Shown here in pieces: positions 43,064 to 55,261 of a stretch of DNA of 64,000 bases (its first letter is position 1; each line of letters opens with the position of its first letter). Made by a program: the position numbers and the translations under genes. The DNA comes from Vicinamibacterales bacterium (GTDB taxonomy: Bacteria; Acidobacteriota; Vicinamibacteria; Vicinamibacterales; SCN-69-37), in contig JAURFE010000001.1 in the NCBI GenBank assembly GCA_030827135.1, positions 556,368-620,367 on the forward strand, read 5' to 3'. The notes below the pieces were generated by a model. It did no database searches, had not been told where the DNA came from, and saw nothing but the letters and a program-made list of their open reading frames with translations.

Positions 43064-45969
43064 TCGCTGTCGTCGGCCGCCACCCAGGCGTCGAGCACGG
43101 GCTTGAGGTAGCGCCCGGTGTGTGAGGTGGGATGCTGGGCGACCTGTTCGGGCGTGCCGACCGCGACCACGGATCCGCCGGCCTCTCCGCCATCGGGCCC
43201 GAGATCGATGATCCAGTCCGCGGTCTTCAGCACGTCGAGGTTGTGTTCGATGACGAGGAGCGTGTGCCCCGCAGCGAGCAGCTTCCTGAACGCGGCCAGC
43301 AGCTTCGCGATATCGTCGAAGTGCAGCCCGGTGGTGGGCTCATCCAGCACGTACAGAATGCGCTCCCCGCCCTGCGCCACCAGATGTGACGCGATCTTGA
43401 TGCGCTGCGCTTCCCCACCCGACAACGTGGTCGCCGGCTGGCCGAGACGAAGATAGCCGAGGCCGATCTCTTCGAGCACCTGCAGACGGCGCGCCACCTT
43501 CGGGGTGTTGCCGAAAAACGTCAGCGCTTCGCGCACCGTCAGCGACAGCACCTGGTCGATGTTCCGGCCCTTGTACTTGACCGACAGCACCTGCGGCTTG
43601 AAGCGTTTGCCGTCGCAGCCGTCGCAGGGCACGAACACATCCGCCAGGAACTGCATCTCGACGCGCACCTGGCCTTCGCCCTCGCAGGTGTCGCAGCGCC
43701 CGCCCGGCACGTTGAAGGAAAACGCGCTCGCGGTCAGGCCGTGTGTCTTCGCATCCTTTGTGGACGCGAACAACTCGCGGATCGGGTCAAACGCCTTGAG
43801 GTAGGTGACCGGATTTGATCGCGGCGTTCGGCCGATGGGCTGCTGGTCCACCAGAATGGTGTCGGTCACATACTCGAGCCCCTCGATCTGCTGGTAGCTG
43901 CCGACACGCCGATCCCAGTCGCCTTTCGCACGTTTGGCGGCCGCATAAATCACGTCGTGGACCAGCGTGGACTTGCCCGAGCCGCTGACGCCGGTCACGC
44001 AGGTGAACACGCCGAGCGGGATCTCGACGTCGATGCCCTTGAGGTTGTGCTCGGTGACACCCCGAATGCGCAGCCGCTGCGCCTGGGGCTTGCGCCGTGT
44101 GTCGGGCACCGGAATCGCGAGGTCGCCGCGAAGATACTTGGCGGTCAGCGACCGCGGCTCTTCGAGCAGGCCGGCGAGCGGGCCCGCATACAGAATCCGG
44201 CCGCCCTGCTCGCCTGCGCCGAGGCCCAGATCGACGACCTGATCGGCGACGCGAATCATGTCCGCGTCGTGTTCGACCACCAGCACCGAATTGCCCTGAT
44301 CGCGCAACTGGAACAGGATCGCGATCAGCCGCTCGTTGTCCCGCGGGTGCAGGCCGATCGAGGGTTCGTCGAGCACATACAACGTGTCCACCAGCGCGGA
44401 TCCCAGCGAGGTCGCCAGGTTGATGCGCTGCGACTCGCCGCCCGACAACGTGGACGACAACCGATCGAGGGTGAGATAGTCGAGGCCGACGTCCGCCAGG
44501 AACCCGAGGCGGCGCCGAATCTCTCGCAGCACCTTGTCGGCCACCGCCGCTTCCTTCGCCGACAGATCCAGCGTCTCGAAAAATGCCGCGGCGTCCTTCA
44601 CAGTCAGGGCACACACCGCGTCGATGGTCCGGCCGCTGACCCGCACGTCACGCGCCTCACGGCGCAGCCGCGTGCCGCCACACTCCACGCAGGTCTGATA
44701 GCCGCGATACCGGCTGAGGAACACGCGGACATGGACCTTGTATTTCTTCCGTTCGAGCCATTTGAAGAACCCACGGATGCCGGGGTATTTGACGGTGTCA
44801 CCGTCCTCGTCCTTCGTCGGCCCGACGGCACCATCCACGATGAACCGGCGCTCACCGTCGGTCAGGTCGCGCCACGGCACATCCAGGCGCACACCGGCCG
44901 CCTTCGCGGCGCGCTTCAGGTCCACCAGGCATCCGCGATAGTGCGGCTTGGTCCAGGGTTCGATCGCGCCACCTGTCACGCTCTTGCCGTGATCGGGAAT
45001 GACCAGATCCAGATCAAGTTCAATGACGTTGCCGAAGCCATGGCAGGTCGGGCACGCGCCGAACGGGTTATTGAAGGAAAACAGCCGGGGCTGCGGAAGT
45101 TCATACGCCAGGCCACACGGCCGGCACTCGAAGCGCTCCGAGAATCGGTGCGCCGTACCTGCGGTGCCGCTCGCGTCCACTTCGAGGGCGAATGCCGCGC
45201 CATCCCCTTCGTGAAACGCCGCCTCGACCGACTCCGCCAGCCGGCCCCGTACCGACGGCTCCACTTTGATGCGATCGACGATGACCGCCAGGGTCGAGCG
45301 CCCGCGCAGCCGGCTCGGGTCGACGTCCTCAAGGGTCACCACCACGCCGTCCACCAGCACACGGCCAAACCCGTGCCGCCGCAGCCGGCCCAACGCCGCC
45401 GTCAGGGGGTCTTCCTCCTCGGGCAGGTCGGCCAGCGACTCCAGCGACATGTCGAACCCGACCAGCAGCCGGGTCCCTTCCGGCAACGCCATCAGCGCTT
45501 CGGCCACGACATCCGGGCTCTCGCGGATGACTTCCCGGCCACACTGGCGGCAGATCGTCCGGCCGGCCCGGGCCCAGAGCAGCCGCAGGTAGTCGTGAAT
45601 CTCCGTGGTGGTCCCCACCGTCGAACGGGGATTCCGCACGCTGTTTTTCTGGCGGATGGCGATGGCCGGGGCGATGCCGTCGATGCCGTCCACGTCCGGT
45701 TTCTCCATCCGCTCGAGAAACTGGCGGGCATAGGCGGACAGCGATTCCACGTACCGGCGCTGGCCTTCGGCGTAAATGGTGTCGAACGCGAGCGAGGACT
45801 TGCCCGACCCGCTGACCCCGGTGAACACCACCAACTGCCGGTGCGGCAGGGTCAAATCGACCCCCTTCAGGTTGTGTGTACGCGCCCCGCGGACCACCAG
45901 TTGCCCCGGAGGTCTGGTGGGCAGGCTCGCCGCCGGGCTTGCCTCTTGGCTCGGTGAAGAATCGGCCAT
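43060..45969 (-). CDS. uvrA: Excinuclease ABC subunit A
   Basis: Damage-recognition ATPase of nucleotide-excision repair (969 aa from the ATG at 45969). Two ABC modules are present: VVFTGVSGSGKSSLAFDTIY and TCVTGVSGSGKSTLVHDVIY are the Walker A motifs. TLSGGESQRINLA and TLSGGEAQRIKIA are the signature motifs. Zinc-module Cys pairs include FECRPCGLAYE with ACPTCHGFG, and CDTCEGEGQ with VPCDGCDGKRF. A start 6 codons upstream is open but less likely. Monocistronic, convergent with htrA. Confidence 0.97.
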   Translation of the reverse strand: MADSSPSQEASPAASLPTRPPGQLVVRGARTHNLKGVDLTLPHRQLVVFTGVSGSGKSSLAFDTIYAEGQRRYVESLSAYARQFLERMEKPDVDGIDGIAPAIAIRQKNSVRNPRSTVGTTTEIHDYLRLLWARAGRTICRQCGREVIRESPDVVAEALMALPEGTRLLVGFDMSLESLADLPEEEDPLTAALGRLRRHGFGRVLVDGVVVTLEDVDPSRLRGRSTLAVIVDRIKVEPSVRGRLAESVEAAFHEGDGAAFALEVDASGTAGTAHRFSERFECRPCGLAYELPQPRLFSFNNPFGACPTCHGFGNVIELDLDLVIPDHGKSVTGGAIEPWTKPHYRGCLVDLKRAAKAAGVRLDVPWRDLTDGERRFIVDGAVGPTKDEDGDTVKYPGIRGFFKWLERKKYKVHVRVFLSRYRGYQTCVECGGTRLRREARDVRVSGRTIDAVCALTVKDAAAFFETLDLSAKEAAVADKVLREIRRRLGFLADVGLDYLTLDRLSSTLSGGESQRINLATSLGSALVDTLYVLDEPSIGLHPRDNERLIAILFQLRDQGNSVLVVEHDADMIRVADQVVDLGLGAGEQGGRILYAGPLAGLLEEPRSLTAKYLRGDLAIPVPDTRRKPQAQRLRIRGVTEHNLKGIDVEIPLGVFTCVTGVSGSGKSTLVHDVIYAAAKRAKGDWDRRVGSYQQIEGLEYVTDTILVDQQPIGRTPRSNPVTYLKAFDPIRELFASTKDAKTHGLTASAFSFNVPGGRCDTCEGEGQVRVEMQFLADVFVPCDGCDGKRFKPQVLSVKYKGRNIDQVLSLTVREALTFFGNTPKVARRLQVLEEIGLGYLRLGQPATTLSGGEAQRIKIASHLVAQGGERILYVLDEPTTGLHFDDIAKLLAAFRKLLAAGHTLLVIEHNLDVLKTADWIIDLGPDGGEAGGSVVAVGTPEQVAQHPTSHTGRYLKPVLDAWVAADDSD

Positions 45970-46127
45970 GGATGCTAAGCGGTGCATGTTAGCGCATCCG
46001 GCATTTGCGATCTGAGGTAGCCTTTGTTATTCTCCGACCGTTCACACCATCCCACTGGTTGTTCCGCCTGTGACACCCCTCACACAGTCACCCCTTCCCC
46101 CTGATTCCAAGTAGAGGACACGAGAAA

Positions 46128-46703
46128 GTGGCAGTACGTCTGTTCGTTGGCAATATGCCCTACGGGGCAACCGAGGCCGACCTCCGCGCGCATTTCGCCG
46201 CGGTTGGGGAACCGTCTCAGGTGGTTATCCCGGTCGACCGGGAGACCGGACGCCCTCGCGGGTTCGCATTCGTCGAGTATCTCGACCGCCCGAAGGCCGA
46301 GGAGGCCGTGACGCGGTTTAATCAGCAGCCGTTCATGGGCCGCTCGCTCTCGGTGAGCGAGGCACGGCCGCGTGAGGAACGCCCGGCGGGCGGCTTCGCG
46401 CCGCGTCCTCCCGGTGGCGGCTTCGCGCCGCGTCCGGGTGGCTTCATCCCCGGTGGAGGCGGCGGCTTCCGCCCGAACGGCCCCCCGTCCCCTCCGGGCA
46501 AGAACTTCGGGCCACCCAAGAAAAAGAGCGCGGGGAGCGAAAAGCGCTGGGAAGCCAAAGAACGGGGTCCCAAAGGCCCCATCAAGGAACGGTATACGGG
46601 CCGTCTGGGCGGTCTCTACGACCTGCCCGATGACGACGCCCCGGCCGGACTCGGGGATTTTGACGATCCGGCCGCCACAGCGCCGGAAGACGACAAAGAC
46701 TAG
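46128..46703 (+). CDS. RRM RNA-binding protein with a Gly/Pro-rich tail
   Basis: The first 80 residues are one RNA-recognition motif: VRLFVGNMPYG (RNP2) and GRPRGFAFVEYLD (RNP1), like cyanobacterial cold-shock RNA-binding proteins. The rest is disordered: repeated GGGFAPRPGG segments, then a Lys-rich KNFGPPKKKSAG and an acidic end (LPDDDAPAG, PEDDKD). The start is GTG at 46128 with GAGG 11 bases before. The RNA target is unknown. The Gly-rich tail may mediate condensation or RNA-chaperone activity. A 158-bp gap upstream, after the divergent uvrA, must hold its promoter; I see no clear consensus there. Confidence 0.88.
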   Translation: MAVRLFVGNMPYGATEADLRAHFAAVGEPSQVVIPVDRETGRPRGFAFVEYLDRPKAEEAVTRFNQQPFMGRSLSVSEARPREERPAGGFAPRPPGGGFAPRPGGFIPGGGGGFRPNGPPSPPGKNFGPPKKKSAGSEKRWEAKERGPKGPIKERYTGRLGGLYDLPDDDAPAGLGDFDDPAATAPEDDKD

Positions 46704-46706
46704 GTC

Positions 46707-47093
46707 ATGCAGACACACGTGAAGGTGCTGGGGTGGCTCTTCATTGTCTTCAGCTTCTTCTACGTGCTGCTGGCCTTCGGGTCCTCGATGATCCTCGGTA
46801 TGCTTGCCGCGTTTGTCGGGTCCCAGGGGGGCGAAGACGCAGCGATCGGGGCGTCAGTGCTCGGCTTCACCGGTGCCGCCGCATTCATCTTCTGGTTGTG
46901 CCTCGGGATTCCAGGCCTGCTGGCCGGCTACGGTCTGCTCACGCTCCAGCCGTGGGCGCGCATCCTCGCGATCATCCTCTCGGCGATCCGCCTCATCAAC
47001 TTCCCGTTCGGCACCGCCCTCGGGGTCTACGGCCTCTGGGTGCTCTTCAACAAAGAGACTGAGGCGATGTTTAATGGGGCAATGGGGCAATGA
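46707..47093 (+). CDS. Small integral membrane protein, unknown function
   Basis: A 128-residue protein with three or four hydrophobic helices (VLGWLFIVFSFFYVLLAFGS, ILGMLAAFVG, AAFIFWLCLGIPGLLAGYGL, ARILAIILSAIRLINFPFG), then LGVYGLWVLFN and a short tail. The pattern resembles small DUF membrane proteins seen in many phyla. It lies 3 bases after the RRM gene, so the two are probably co-transcribed. The last residues, NGAMGQ, are encoded by a GGGGCAATG repeat that runs past the stop. The same AMGQ ends the unrelated convergent S9 peptidase. Confidence 0.8.
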   Translation: MQTHVKVLGWLFIVFSFFYVLLAFGSSMILGMLAAFVGSQGGEDAAIGASVLGFTGAAAFIFWLCLGIPGLLAGYGLLTLQPWARILAIILSAIRLINFPFGTALGVYGLWVLFNKETEAMFNGAMGQ

Positions 47094-47229
47094 GGCAATG
47101 GGCCAATGGAATGAGCCAATGCTTCAATGCTTCAATGCAATTCCAGGAATTCTGCTAATTAGATTGTGGAATTGAGGCATTGCCTCATTCCATTGCCTCA
47201 TTGCCCCATTGCCTCATTGCCCCATTCGT
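47073..47229. repeat. Repeat family D: GGGGCAATGAGGCAATGG arrays in inverted orientation around an AT-rich centre
   Basis: The left array (47073-47137) runs GGGGCAATGGGGCAATGAGG and on. The right array (47173-47229) is its inverse. Between them lies an AT-rich stretch containing AATTCCAGGAATTC. The arrays overlap the coding ends of both convergent genes and supply both TGA stops. Units of 8-9 bases repeat imperfectly. It could fold into a large hairpin. Confidence 0.85.
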
Positions 47230-49615
47230 TAAGACCCCACTCTTCGGAAGCGACCCACCCCGGCGTCACCTCGTCGAACGCCGGTGCGGTCGCCGCCGCG
47301 TCGGGCATGTTCCAGTGGGGCGGATCGACCCCCCGCAGGTGCTTCACGAAGAAATCGAATCGTCGCCGTTCACCGTAGGCCCCACCCGCTCCGTGGCCGG
47401 CGCCGGGAATCACCAATAAGTCGAAGTCCTTGTTCGCGCGGATCAGCGCATTCACCACCTGCATGGTCGAGGCGGGATCCACGTTGGTGTCCATCTCGCC
47501 GACCACAAGCAACATGCGGCCCTGCAGGTTCTTCGCATGGTCCACGTTCGACGACGCCGCGTATTCGGGGCCGATCGGCCAGCCCATCCACTGCTCGTTC
47601 CACCAGATTTTGTCCATGCGGTTGTCGTGACAGCCGACCGCCGAGACGGCCGCCTTGTAGAACTCCGGATGAAACAGCAGGGCGCCCGTGGCGTTCTGCC
47701 CGCCGGCCGATGTGCCGTAGATGCCGACGCGTGACACGTCGTACCACGCGTACTTTGCGGCAACCGCCTTGTGCCAGATGATCCGATCCGGGAAGCCGGC
47801 ATCCCCGAGATTCTTCCAGGCGACATCGTGGAAGGCCTTCGACCGGTTGGAGGTCCCGAGGCCGTCAATCTGGACAACGATGAAGCCGAGTTCCGCCTGG
47901 GCCTGCATGCCGAGCTGGGTGCTGAAGGTCTTCGGCACGAAGGAGCCCTGGGGACCGGCATAGATGTTTTCGATGACCGGATACGTCTTCGACGGATCGA
48001 AGTTCGTCGGACGAATGATGATGCCCCAGATGTCGGTCTTGCCGTCGCGGGCCTTCGACACGAACACTTCGGGCGCGCGCCAGCCCGTCTTGAGCAGCGG
48101 CGTCATGTCGCCCTTCTCAAGCTCGAGCACCACCGACTGATCACCCGTGCGGCGGAGCTGGGCCACCGGCGCGAGGTCCACGCGCGACCAGGTGTCCAGG
48201 TAAAACTGCCGATCGGTCGACCAGCTCACCGTGTGGGTGCCGTCGGCACTGGTCAACGCGGTCAGTCCGGTGCCATCAAAGTTGATGCGGTAGTTGTGGA
48301 CGAAGTACGGGTCCTGCGACGGGTTCATGCCGCTCGCGCGAAACCAGACCTGCCTCGCCTCGGCATCCACGCGGTCGACGCCCCGGACCACCCACGACCC
48401 GCGGGTGATCTGGTTCTTCACCTGCCCGGTCACGCCGTCGTAGAGGTACAGGTGGTTCCAGCCGTCGCGCTCGGAGGCCCAGATGATCTCGCGGCCATCG
48501 TTCACGTCCTCACGAATGCGTTTGCCGGAGTATTCCACAAACGTCCGGCTCGTCTCCTCGATCACCGTGCGCGTGCGCCCCGTGGTGGCATCAAGATCGA
48601 GGACACGGTAGACCTGATGGCCGCGCTGGTTGAACTCAAACGTCACCGACCGGCTGTCTTCACGCCACGCGAGGCGGCTGTTCGCATACGGATTCGGAAA
48701 CAGCGCCTGATCGCCCACGAGTGTGGCCTTCGTCTCAAGGTTGAAGATCACCGGCAGATCAAAATCCACCTCGTCCCCGGGCTTGCGATAGAAGATCGAC
48801 GAGTGTTTCGGCTGCAGCTGATCGGTGGGGGATGTTTCGATGTAGTGCACCTGGCGGTTGTAGCCAGGGCGGCGCTTGAAGATGGCGATCTTCTTTGAGT
48901 CGGGCGACCAGCGCAGCGAATTGAGCGTGTAGCCGTTGCCTTCCGACCCATCCGTGCTGAGGGGGGTGAACTCCCCGTCGGGCAACGGACGCACCCAGAC
49001 GTTGAAGTTGCGGATGGCCGCTTCGGCCGAGCCGTCGGGCGCGCGACGCGTCTGCGCCTCCGGCGCGCCGGCCGCACCACCGCCGCCGCCCGCGCGCCCC
49101 TGTCCGCCACCGCGGGCGGCTCCAGGCCCCCCGCCGGCCGCTGCGGGCTGCTGTATGCAGGTGTACGCGGCGAGTGTGCAGCGCCACCGTGCGGCCGCGG
49201 CCCCACCACCGATCGAAAATTCGATGGTCTGCTGCGCATCCATGAACGTCAGCGTCGTGAACGGCAGCGTCACGGCGGTGTAGGTGTTCCCCGTCGCCGT
49301 CGAGAGCGCGGTGGCCAGCCGCGCGTGATCAAACGCCGGCTCCTTGGTGCCTGCCGCGGCATCGGCCAGGACAAACGACGACCCGCCCGGCACCGATTTC
49401 CGGTACCAGAGCTTCGACGTGCCCTCAATCCAGGCGTTGTCGGCGATGACGTCCACCGCCTTGTTCGTCACGCGTTCGCGAAGGGAGGACGCGCGATCGT
49501 AGTCGGCGCGGATCCCCTGATCCTGCGCCGACGTCCAGAGGGGCACGGCAAACGCAGCGGCCAGCGCGGCACCGGCCCAGACCAGACGCCGCGCCCGCAC
49601 AGGCGGCGCGATCAC
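47198..49615 (-). CDS. Secreted S9 peptidase (dipeptidyl-peptidase IV-like)
   Basis: Extracytoplasmic serine peptidase of 805 residues with a signal peptide ([20 protein letters not shown]). An eight-bladed beta-propeller (about 50-520) carries a Gly/Ala-rich insert near residue 165 ([20 protein letters not shown]). The alpha/beta-hydrolase domain ends the protein: Ser in [12 protein letters not shown], Asp in [13 protein letters not shown] and His in [13 protein letters not shown]4-type enzymes release dipeptides after Pro or Ala. The ATG overlaps the stop of the second S9 gene (4 bases), so the pair is one operon. The last residues GNEAMGQ come from the repeat at 47198. Confidence 0.92.
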   Translation of the reverse strand: MIAPPVRARRLVWAGAALAAAFAVPLWTSAQDQGIRADYDRASSLRERVTNKAVDVIADNAWIEGTSKLWYRKSVPGGSSFVLADAAAGTKEPAFDHARLATALSTATGNTYTAVTLPFTTLTFMDAQQTIEFSIGGGAAAARWRCTLAAYTCIQQPAAAGGGPGAARGGGQGRAGGGGGAAGAPEAQTRRAPDGSAEAAIRNFNVWVRPLPDGEFTPLSTDGSEGNGYTLNSLRWSPDSKKIAIFKRRPGYNRQVHYIETSPTDQLQPKHSSIFYRKPGDEVDFDLPVIFNLETKATLVGDQALFPNPYANSRLAWREDSRSVTFEFNQRGHQVYRVLDLDATTGRTRTVIEETSRTFVEYSGKRIREDVNDGREIIWASERDGWNHLYLYDGVTGQVKNQITRGSWVVRGVDRVDAEARQVWFRASGMNPSQDPYFVHNYRINFDGTGLTALTSADGTHTVSWSTDRQFYLDTWSRVDLAPVAQLRRTGDQSVVLELEKGDMTPLLKTGWRAPEVFVSKARDGKTDIWGIIIRPTNFDPSKTYPVIENIYAGPQGSFVPKTFSTQLGMQAQAELGFIVVQIDGLGTSNRSKAFHDVAWKNLGDAGFPDRIIWHKAVAAKYAWYDVSRVGIYGTSAGGQNATGALLFHPEFYKAAVSAVGCHDNRMDKIWWNEQWMGWPIGPEYAASSNVDHAKNLQGRMLLVVGEMDTNVDPASTMQVVNALIRANKDFDLLVIPGAGHGAGGAYGERRRFDFFVKHLRGVDPPHWNMPDAAATAPAFDEVTPGWVASEEWGLNEWGNEAMGQ

Positions 49616-52326
49616 GGCCGGCCTCCGCCACCGCCCGACGTCGCCGCCGGCGGATTATCCACCTTGCCGGCATTTTTGACGTATTTGTCGAGCCACGCCC
49701 CCCAACGCGCCCACAGGTCGAGCAGCGTTTCCCTGGTGGCCGGGCCGTGATCCTCCAGCGGATACATGTACAGCGCGGTCGTCTTGCCGAGGCCATTCAG
49801 CGCATGGAAGAGACGGATCGAATTGTCCGGGTCGGTGCCGACGTTCTGGTCGTGGATGCCGTGATACATCAGCAGGGCGCCCGTCAGATTGTTCGCGTTC
49901 AGGAACGGCGACATGCCGAGGTACACGTTCGGCGCCGTCCACAGGTCACGCTGCTCGCTCTGGAAGCCAAGCGGCGTCAGCGTGCGGTTGTAGGCCCCGT
50001 CCCCCGCGATGCCCGCCTTGAAGAACGGCGTGTGTACCATCGCGTTCACGGTCGAAAACGCACCGTAGCTGTGGCCGCCGATCCCGATGCGATGGCGATC
50101 CACCAGCGCGCGCCGATCGAGTTCATCAATCGTCGCCGCGAGGTTGTTCCGCAGGTCGTGCACGTAGTTGTTGTTCATCTGCCCTGCGGGGCCGACAATC
50201 GGCGCGTCCGGTTCGACCACCGCGTAGCCGAGACGGACGAAGTACTCCATCGAGCGCACGCCGAAGTTCTGGAACGCGTTCTTGTTGTACGTCCGGTCCG
50301 GCGTGTCGTAGGCCTCCTGCGTGGCGTACTCGCGCGGATAGAACCAGAACAGCGCGGGCAGCCGTGTCCCCTTCTGATAGCCGGGGGGCAGATTCACGAC
50401 GACGCGGAACTTGAAGCCATCCGGCCGCTCGACCACAAAGCGATCCTTCGGCGCGCTGGTCAGGTCCGGATGCATGTCTTCGTTGTTCGTCAGCTGCTTG
50501 CGGGCGCCGTTGTCCAGCAGCACATTCTGCGGCGGCATCGTCGGCCCTTCCACCGCGAGTACAAACCGCTTCGCGTCGATGTCGAGCACGCTGGAGACGC
50601 GTTCGAACATGTTGGTGTTGCTGCCTTCGAAGATGCGGGCCTTCGCGCCGGTGCGAATGGTCACCTGATCGATGAACGTCTTCGGCCCCACCTCGGCCGG
50701 CGCCTTGTCGTAGACCGTGCCCGAGTAGTACACGTTCGCGCGGTCCTTCGAAAGCAACACGGCGCCGCCACCCGCGCCACCGCCACGCCCCCCGCCGCCG
50801 CCCCCGCCGCCATCGGCGCTCATCAGCGTGCCGGGATTCGCGTAGAAGTCACTGGTGGAGTAACTGAGGATGCGGTGTTTTTCTGCGGGCACCGCCAGGT
50901 CCACCGCATAATCGGTCGCGGTGGTCCCCGACGTTTCGCGGAAGAACAGCAGTTGCATGTCTTCCGAGAATCGATGGCCGGTCATCCGCGTGGTGTTTTC
51001 GTAGATCACCTTCTTGGTGTCGTCGGTAAACGGTGCCGTCCACTGATACACACGGTCAGGACGTTGCGGAGCTGCCGCGGCTGCGCCGCCGGCGCGACCA
51101 CCGCCCTGTCGTCCGCCGCCACCACGCGCCGCGGGGGGCGCGTCGCCACCCGCCGGCGTATCCGCGCCGCGGCCCGCGGGCGCGGCCGGCGCCGGTTCCT
51201 GCTCGATGTAGGTGAAGCCCTGCCCATCCGGCCGCCACGCAAGTTCACGGCGTCCGCCCTGCGCGGCGCCGCCTCCGCGTCCGCCCGCCGGTGCCGCGGC
51301 CGGATCCGGCGTGTCCTGCTGAACGCCGAGGTTGATGTCGCGCTTGGAGAGTTCGACCAGGGCCTTGCCGGTCGCGTCCCACACTTCTTCCACCTGGCCG
51401 AAATTGCTCACGGGGACGATGTAGGAAAAGGGTCTGGTCATGCGCGTGATGCGCGCATGGAGTCCGTCTGGCGACAGGTCGAACGACCGGAACATCTGCG
51501 GCGTTCCGAACTTCTTCACGGCCTGCGTCGCCACGTCGACCAGGGCGAGCTGTCCGGTCGCGTGCCATTCGAGCAACTCAAAATCGTGCGGCGTCTTCAT
51601 CAGGCTGGCGTACGTCCGCAGACGATTGCGGTCGTTACCGAGCGCGAGACTGACTTCGGGCCCGGTCGGCGCTTCAGGCTTCACCGGGCGCGGCTTCCGG
51701 CCGTCCGGCACGAAGACGGCCGCGAGATGTTTGCCGTCCTTCGTGAACTGGACCGTGGACGTCATGGTCGCCAGCAGCGGCGTCTTCGTGATCTGCCGCG
51801 CCTTGAGCGTCGTGACATCGGCCATCCACACGTGGGTGGCCTCCACGCCGTGCATCAGGAAGACGACGTGTGAGCCGGTGGGCGACCACTGCGCGCCCGA
51901 GACTCGGGCGCCCGCCGGCAACGCGATGGTGCGCTTGCTGCCATCGGTGGCGGAGATCAGGTGAATCGCCACGTTGTTGCGCACCGTCAGCGCCCGGCTG
52001 CGATTCGCCCGGCTGTCGATGAACACGCCGCCCAGCTCGTCGAACGGTTTCGAGAACGTGGCCATCACGACCGGGCCGTCGTTCACTTCGTCGAGAAACC
52101 ACTGCTTGTCGGGGCTCAGGTTGCTGAGCGTGGTGTTGAGATGACGGGGGGCCAGGACCGCTGACGCGAGTTCAGGCGGCGGAGTCGCATACCCCTCCTG
52201 AGCAATGATGCGGTCCGCCCAGCTCTGTGGTGTCTGAGGGGTCTGGGTCTGCGCCAGCAGCGCGTAGGGCACAAGCGCCAGCAGTCCGATCAGCGTCACG
52301 CGGGCAAGAGAACGTCGAGTTGTCAT
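49612..52326 (-). CDS. Secreted S9 peptidase (prolyl-oligopeptidase/glutamyl-endopeptidase-like)
   Basis: A 904-residue peptidase with an N-terminal signal ([19 protein letters not shown]). A long propeller region is interrupted by Gly/Pro/Ala-rich inserts near residues 350, 390-420 and 515-535 (poly-Gly with Arg). In the catalytic domain Ser is in [17 protein letters not shown], the acid in [16 protein letters not shown] and His in [10 protein letters not shown]. Together with the following S9 gene it gives a scavenging set for extracellular protein, common in Acidobacteriota and Bacteroidota. A divergent NtrC-type gene lies 76 bases upstream. Confidence 0.9.
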   Translation of the reverse strand: MTTRRSLARVTLIGLLALVPYALLAQTQTPQTPQSWADRIIAQEGYATPPPELASAVLAPRHLNTTLSNLSPDKQWFLDEVNDGPVVMATFSKPFDELGGVFIDSRANRSRALTVRNNVAIHLISATDGSKRTIALPAGARVSGAQWSPTGSHVVFLMHGVEATHVWMADVTTLKARQITKTPLLATMTSTVQFTKDGKHLAAVFVPDGRKPRPVKPEAPTGPEVSLALGNDRNRLRTYASLMKTPHDFELLEWHATGQLALVDVATQAVKKFGTPQMFRSFDLSPDGLHARITRMTRPFSYIVPVSNFGQVEEVWDATGKALVELSKRDINLGVQQDTPDPAAAPAGGRGGGAAQGGRRELAWRPDGQGFTYIEQEPAPAAPAGRGADTPAGGDAPPAARGGGGRQGGGRAGGAAAAAPQRPDRVYQWTAPFTDDTKKVIYENTTRMTGHRFSEDMQLLFFRETSGTTATDYAVDLAVPAEKHRILSYSTSDFYANPGTLMSADGGGGGGGGRGGGAGGGAVLLSKDRANVYYSGTVYDKAPAEVGPKTFIDQVTIRTGAKARIFEGSNTNMFERVSSVLDIDAKRFVLAVEGPTMPPQNVLLDNGARKQLTNNEDMHPDLTSAPKDRFVVERPDGFKFRVVVNLPPGYQKGTRLPALFWFYPREYATQEAYDTPDRTYNKNAFQNFGVRSMEYFVRLGYAVVEPDAPIVGPAGQMNNNYVHDLRNNLAATIDELDRRALVDRHRIGIGGHSYGAFSTVNAMVHTPFFKAGIAGDGAYNRTLTPLGFQSEQRDLWTAPNVYLGMSPFLNANNLTGALLMYHGIHDQNVGTDPDNSIRLFHALNGLGKTTALYMYPLEDHGPATRETLLDLWARWGAWLDKYVKNAGKVDNPPAATSGGGGGRP

Positions 52327-52402
52327 GGTGCAATAGCCTCCGGGGATGGCGGGACGATATCACGTCCGGTCGTGCCCAGCGCGGCCCTGTTACAGTGATG
52401 CC

Positions 52403-53797
<1,395 letters not shown>

Positions 53798-55261
53798 GTG
53801 CGCCTCTCGGTCCGCACGAAACAGGTCGCCGGCGTCACCGCCATCGTCTTTGCGGTGGTCGCCTGCCTTGGCGGCTACTACATGTTGTCGCTGGCCGGCG
53901 TCTTCATCGAGGAAACCCGGGCACGCGCGGACCTGATCGCCGGTGGCGTGTATCAGCGCATCGCCCAGTTGACGCGCGACGGCGGCGATCTCCGTGAGGC
54001 GATCCGCACCGATGCCGGGCTGCGGAGCATCCTGGAATCGTCGATGTACTCCGACGGTGTGATGTATGCCGCCGTGGTGGACGCCCAGGGCGTGGTCCTC
54101 GCGCACAACGACCCCTCGCAGGTGAACCGGCGCCTTCCCCCGGTGGGGGATCTGGCCGCGCTGGTGGATGCGAGCGCGTGGGAACAGTCGCGCGCCATTG
54201 CCGCGCAGGGGGGACAGGCCCATGAACTGCGCATGCCGCTGATGCTGGATGTCGGCGCAGGCGTGCAGGAGTTCGGGACCATTCGCGTGGCCGTCTCGAC
54301 GCTGTTGATCCGGTCTGACCTCGACAAGGCCCTTCGGCCGGCCTTGGTGACCACGATCGCGCTCCTGTTCGGCGCCGTCGTGCTGGCCACCCTGCTCGCA
54401 CAGTGGCTGCTGCGCCCGATCCTGGTGTTGCGCGCCGGCCTCGCGCGCCTCGGGCGCGGCGACACCGACGTCACGCTGGACCTGCCGCTGCGCGACGAGT
54501 TCGCCGACCTGGGCGAATCCTTCATGGCGGTGCGGGATCGGCTGGCGAAGGAACATGCCGATGGCGAAGTCTCCCGCGCGGCGATGTCACGACGCTTGGC
54601 GGCGCTCGGCCGCGTGTCATCGGGGATCGCGCATGAAGTGAAGAACCCGCTCAACGCGATGCGGATTCACCTGGAGCTGCTCCGGATGCAGACCACCGAC
54701 ATCCCCGGCACCAGTGAACACGTGCGGGTGCTGAACGATCAGATGCGCCGTCTCGACGAGGTGGTGCAGGGCTTCCTGTCGTTCACCAGGCCGGAAGACC
54801 TGACGACCATCACAATCCCGCCCGCCGCGTTATTCGAAGACCTCCTGCCGGTCGTGACCGCCGAAGCGGGCAAAACCGGTGTGCAGGTACAGGTGGATGT
54901 GCCGGCGGGCGTACCGGCCATCGCGGGCGACCGCGCCCTGCTCCACCAGGCCTTCCTGAACCTGGCCATCAATGCGTGTCACGCGATGCCGAACGGCGGC
55001 CATCTGCGGCTGGCGGCGCGCACTTCCAGCGCCCGGCGCGGCCATGTCGAACTGCTCGTCGAGGACACCGGCACCGGGATCAGCCCCGAGCATCTGAGCA
55101 GGATTTTCAATCTGTACTTCACGACCAAGCCCGAAGGATCGGGCATCGGACTCGCGCTGGTCTATCGAACGGTCACGCTGCATGACGGCGACATCGACGT
55201 CCAGTCGGTGCCGGGCAGCGGCACCACCTTCACGGTGACGCTGCCGTCAGCGCTTCAGTAG
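53798..55261 (+). CDS. Membrane sensor histidine kinase
   Basis: Partner of the upstream NtrC-type regulator (487 aa; GTG start directly after its stop). Two membrane helices (VTAIVFAVVACLGGYYMLSL and LVTTIALLFGAVVLATLL) flank a periplasmic sensor of about 150 residues. A HAMP domain follows (RLGRGDTDVTLDLPLRDEFA). The phospho-acceptor His is in SSGIAHEVKNPLNAM. The ATP domain shows LNLAINACHAMPNG (N box), VEDTGTGISPEHL (G1) and GSGIGLALVYRTV (G2). It is HisKA type I. The 3' end overlaps the convergent lipoprotein gene by 15 bases. Signal unknown. Confidence 0.94.
   Translation: MRLSVRTKQVAGVTAIVFAVVACLGGYYMLSLAGVFIEETRARADLIAGGVYQRIAQLTRDGGDLREAIRTDAGLRSILESSMYSDGVMYAAVVDAQGVVLAHNDPSQVNRRLPPVGDLAALVDASAWEQSRAIAAQGGQAHELRMPLMLDVGAGVQEFGTIRVAVSTLLIRSDLDKALRPALVTTIALLFGAVVLATLLAQWLLRPILVLRAGLARLGRGDTDVTLDLPLRDEFADLGESFMAVRDRLAKEHADGEVSRAAMSRRLAALGRVSSGIAHEVKNPLNAMRIHLELLRMQTTDIPGTSEHVRVLNDQMRRLDEVVQGFLSFTRPEDLTTITIPPAALFEDLLPVVTAEAGKTGVQVQVDVPAGVPAIAGDRALLHQAFLNLAINACHAMPNGGHLRLAARTSSARRGHVELLVEDTGTGISPEHLSRIFNLYFTTKPEGSGIGLALVYRTVTLHDGDIDVQSVPGSGTTFTVTLPSALQ

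Noticed and set aside
43957-45957. 666-codon open frame antisense to uvrA
   Set aside because: No domain, low-complexity composition, and uvrA is unambiguous on the other strand.
47073-47229. CRISPR or insertion-sequence ends
   Set aside because: Units of 8-9 bases with no spacers, no transposase frame and no target duplication visible.
49747-51873. 708-codon open frame antisense to the S9 peptidase
   Set aside because: Arg/His/Val-rich shadow frame. The peptidase has signal, propeller and catalytic motifs.
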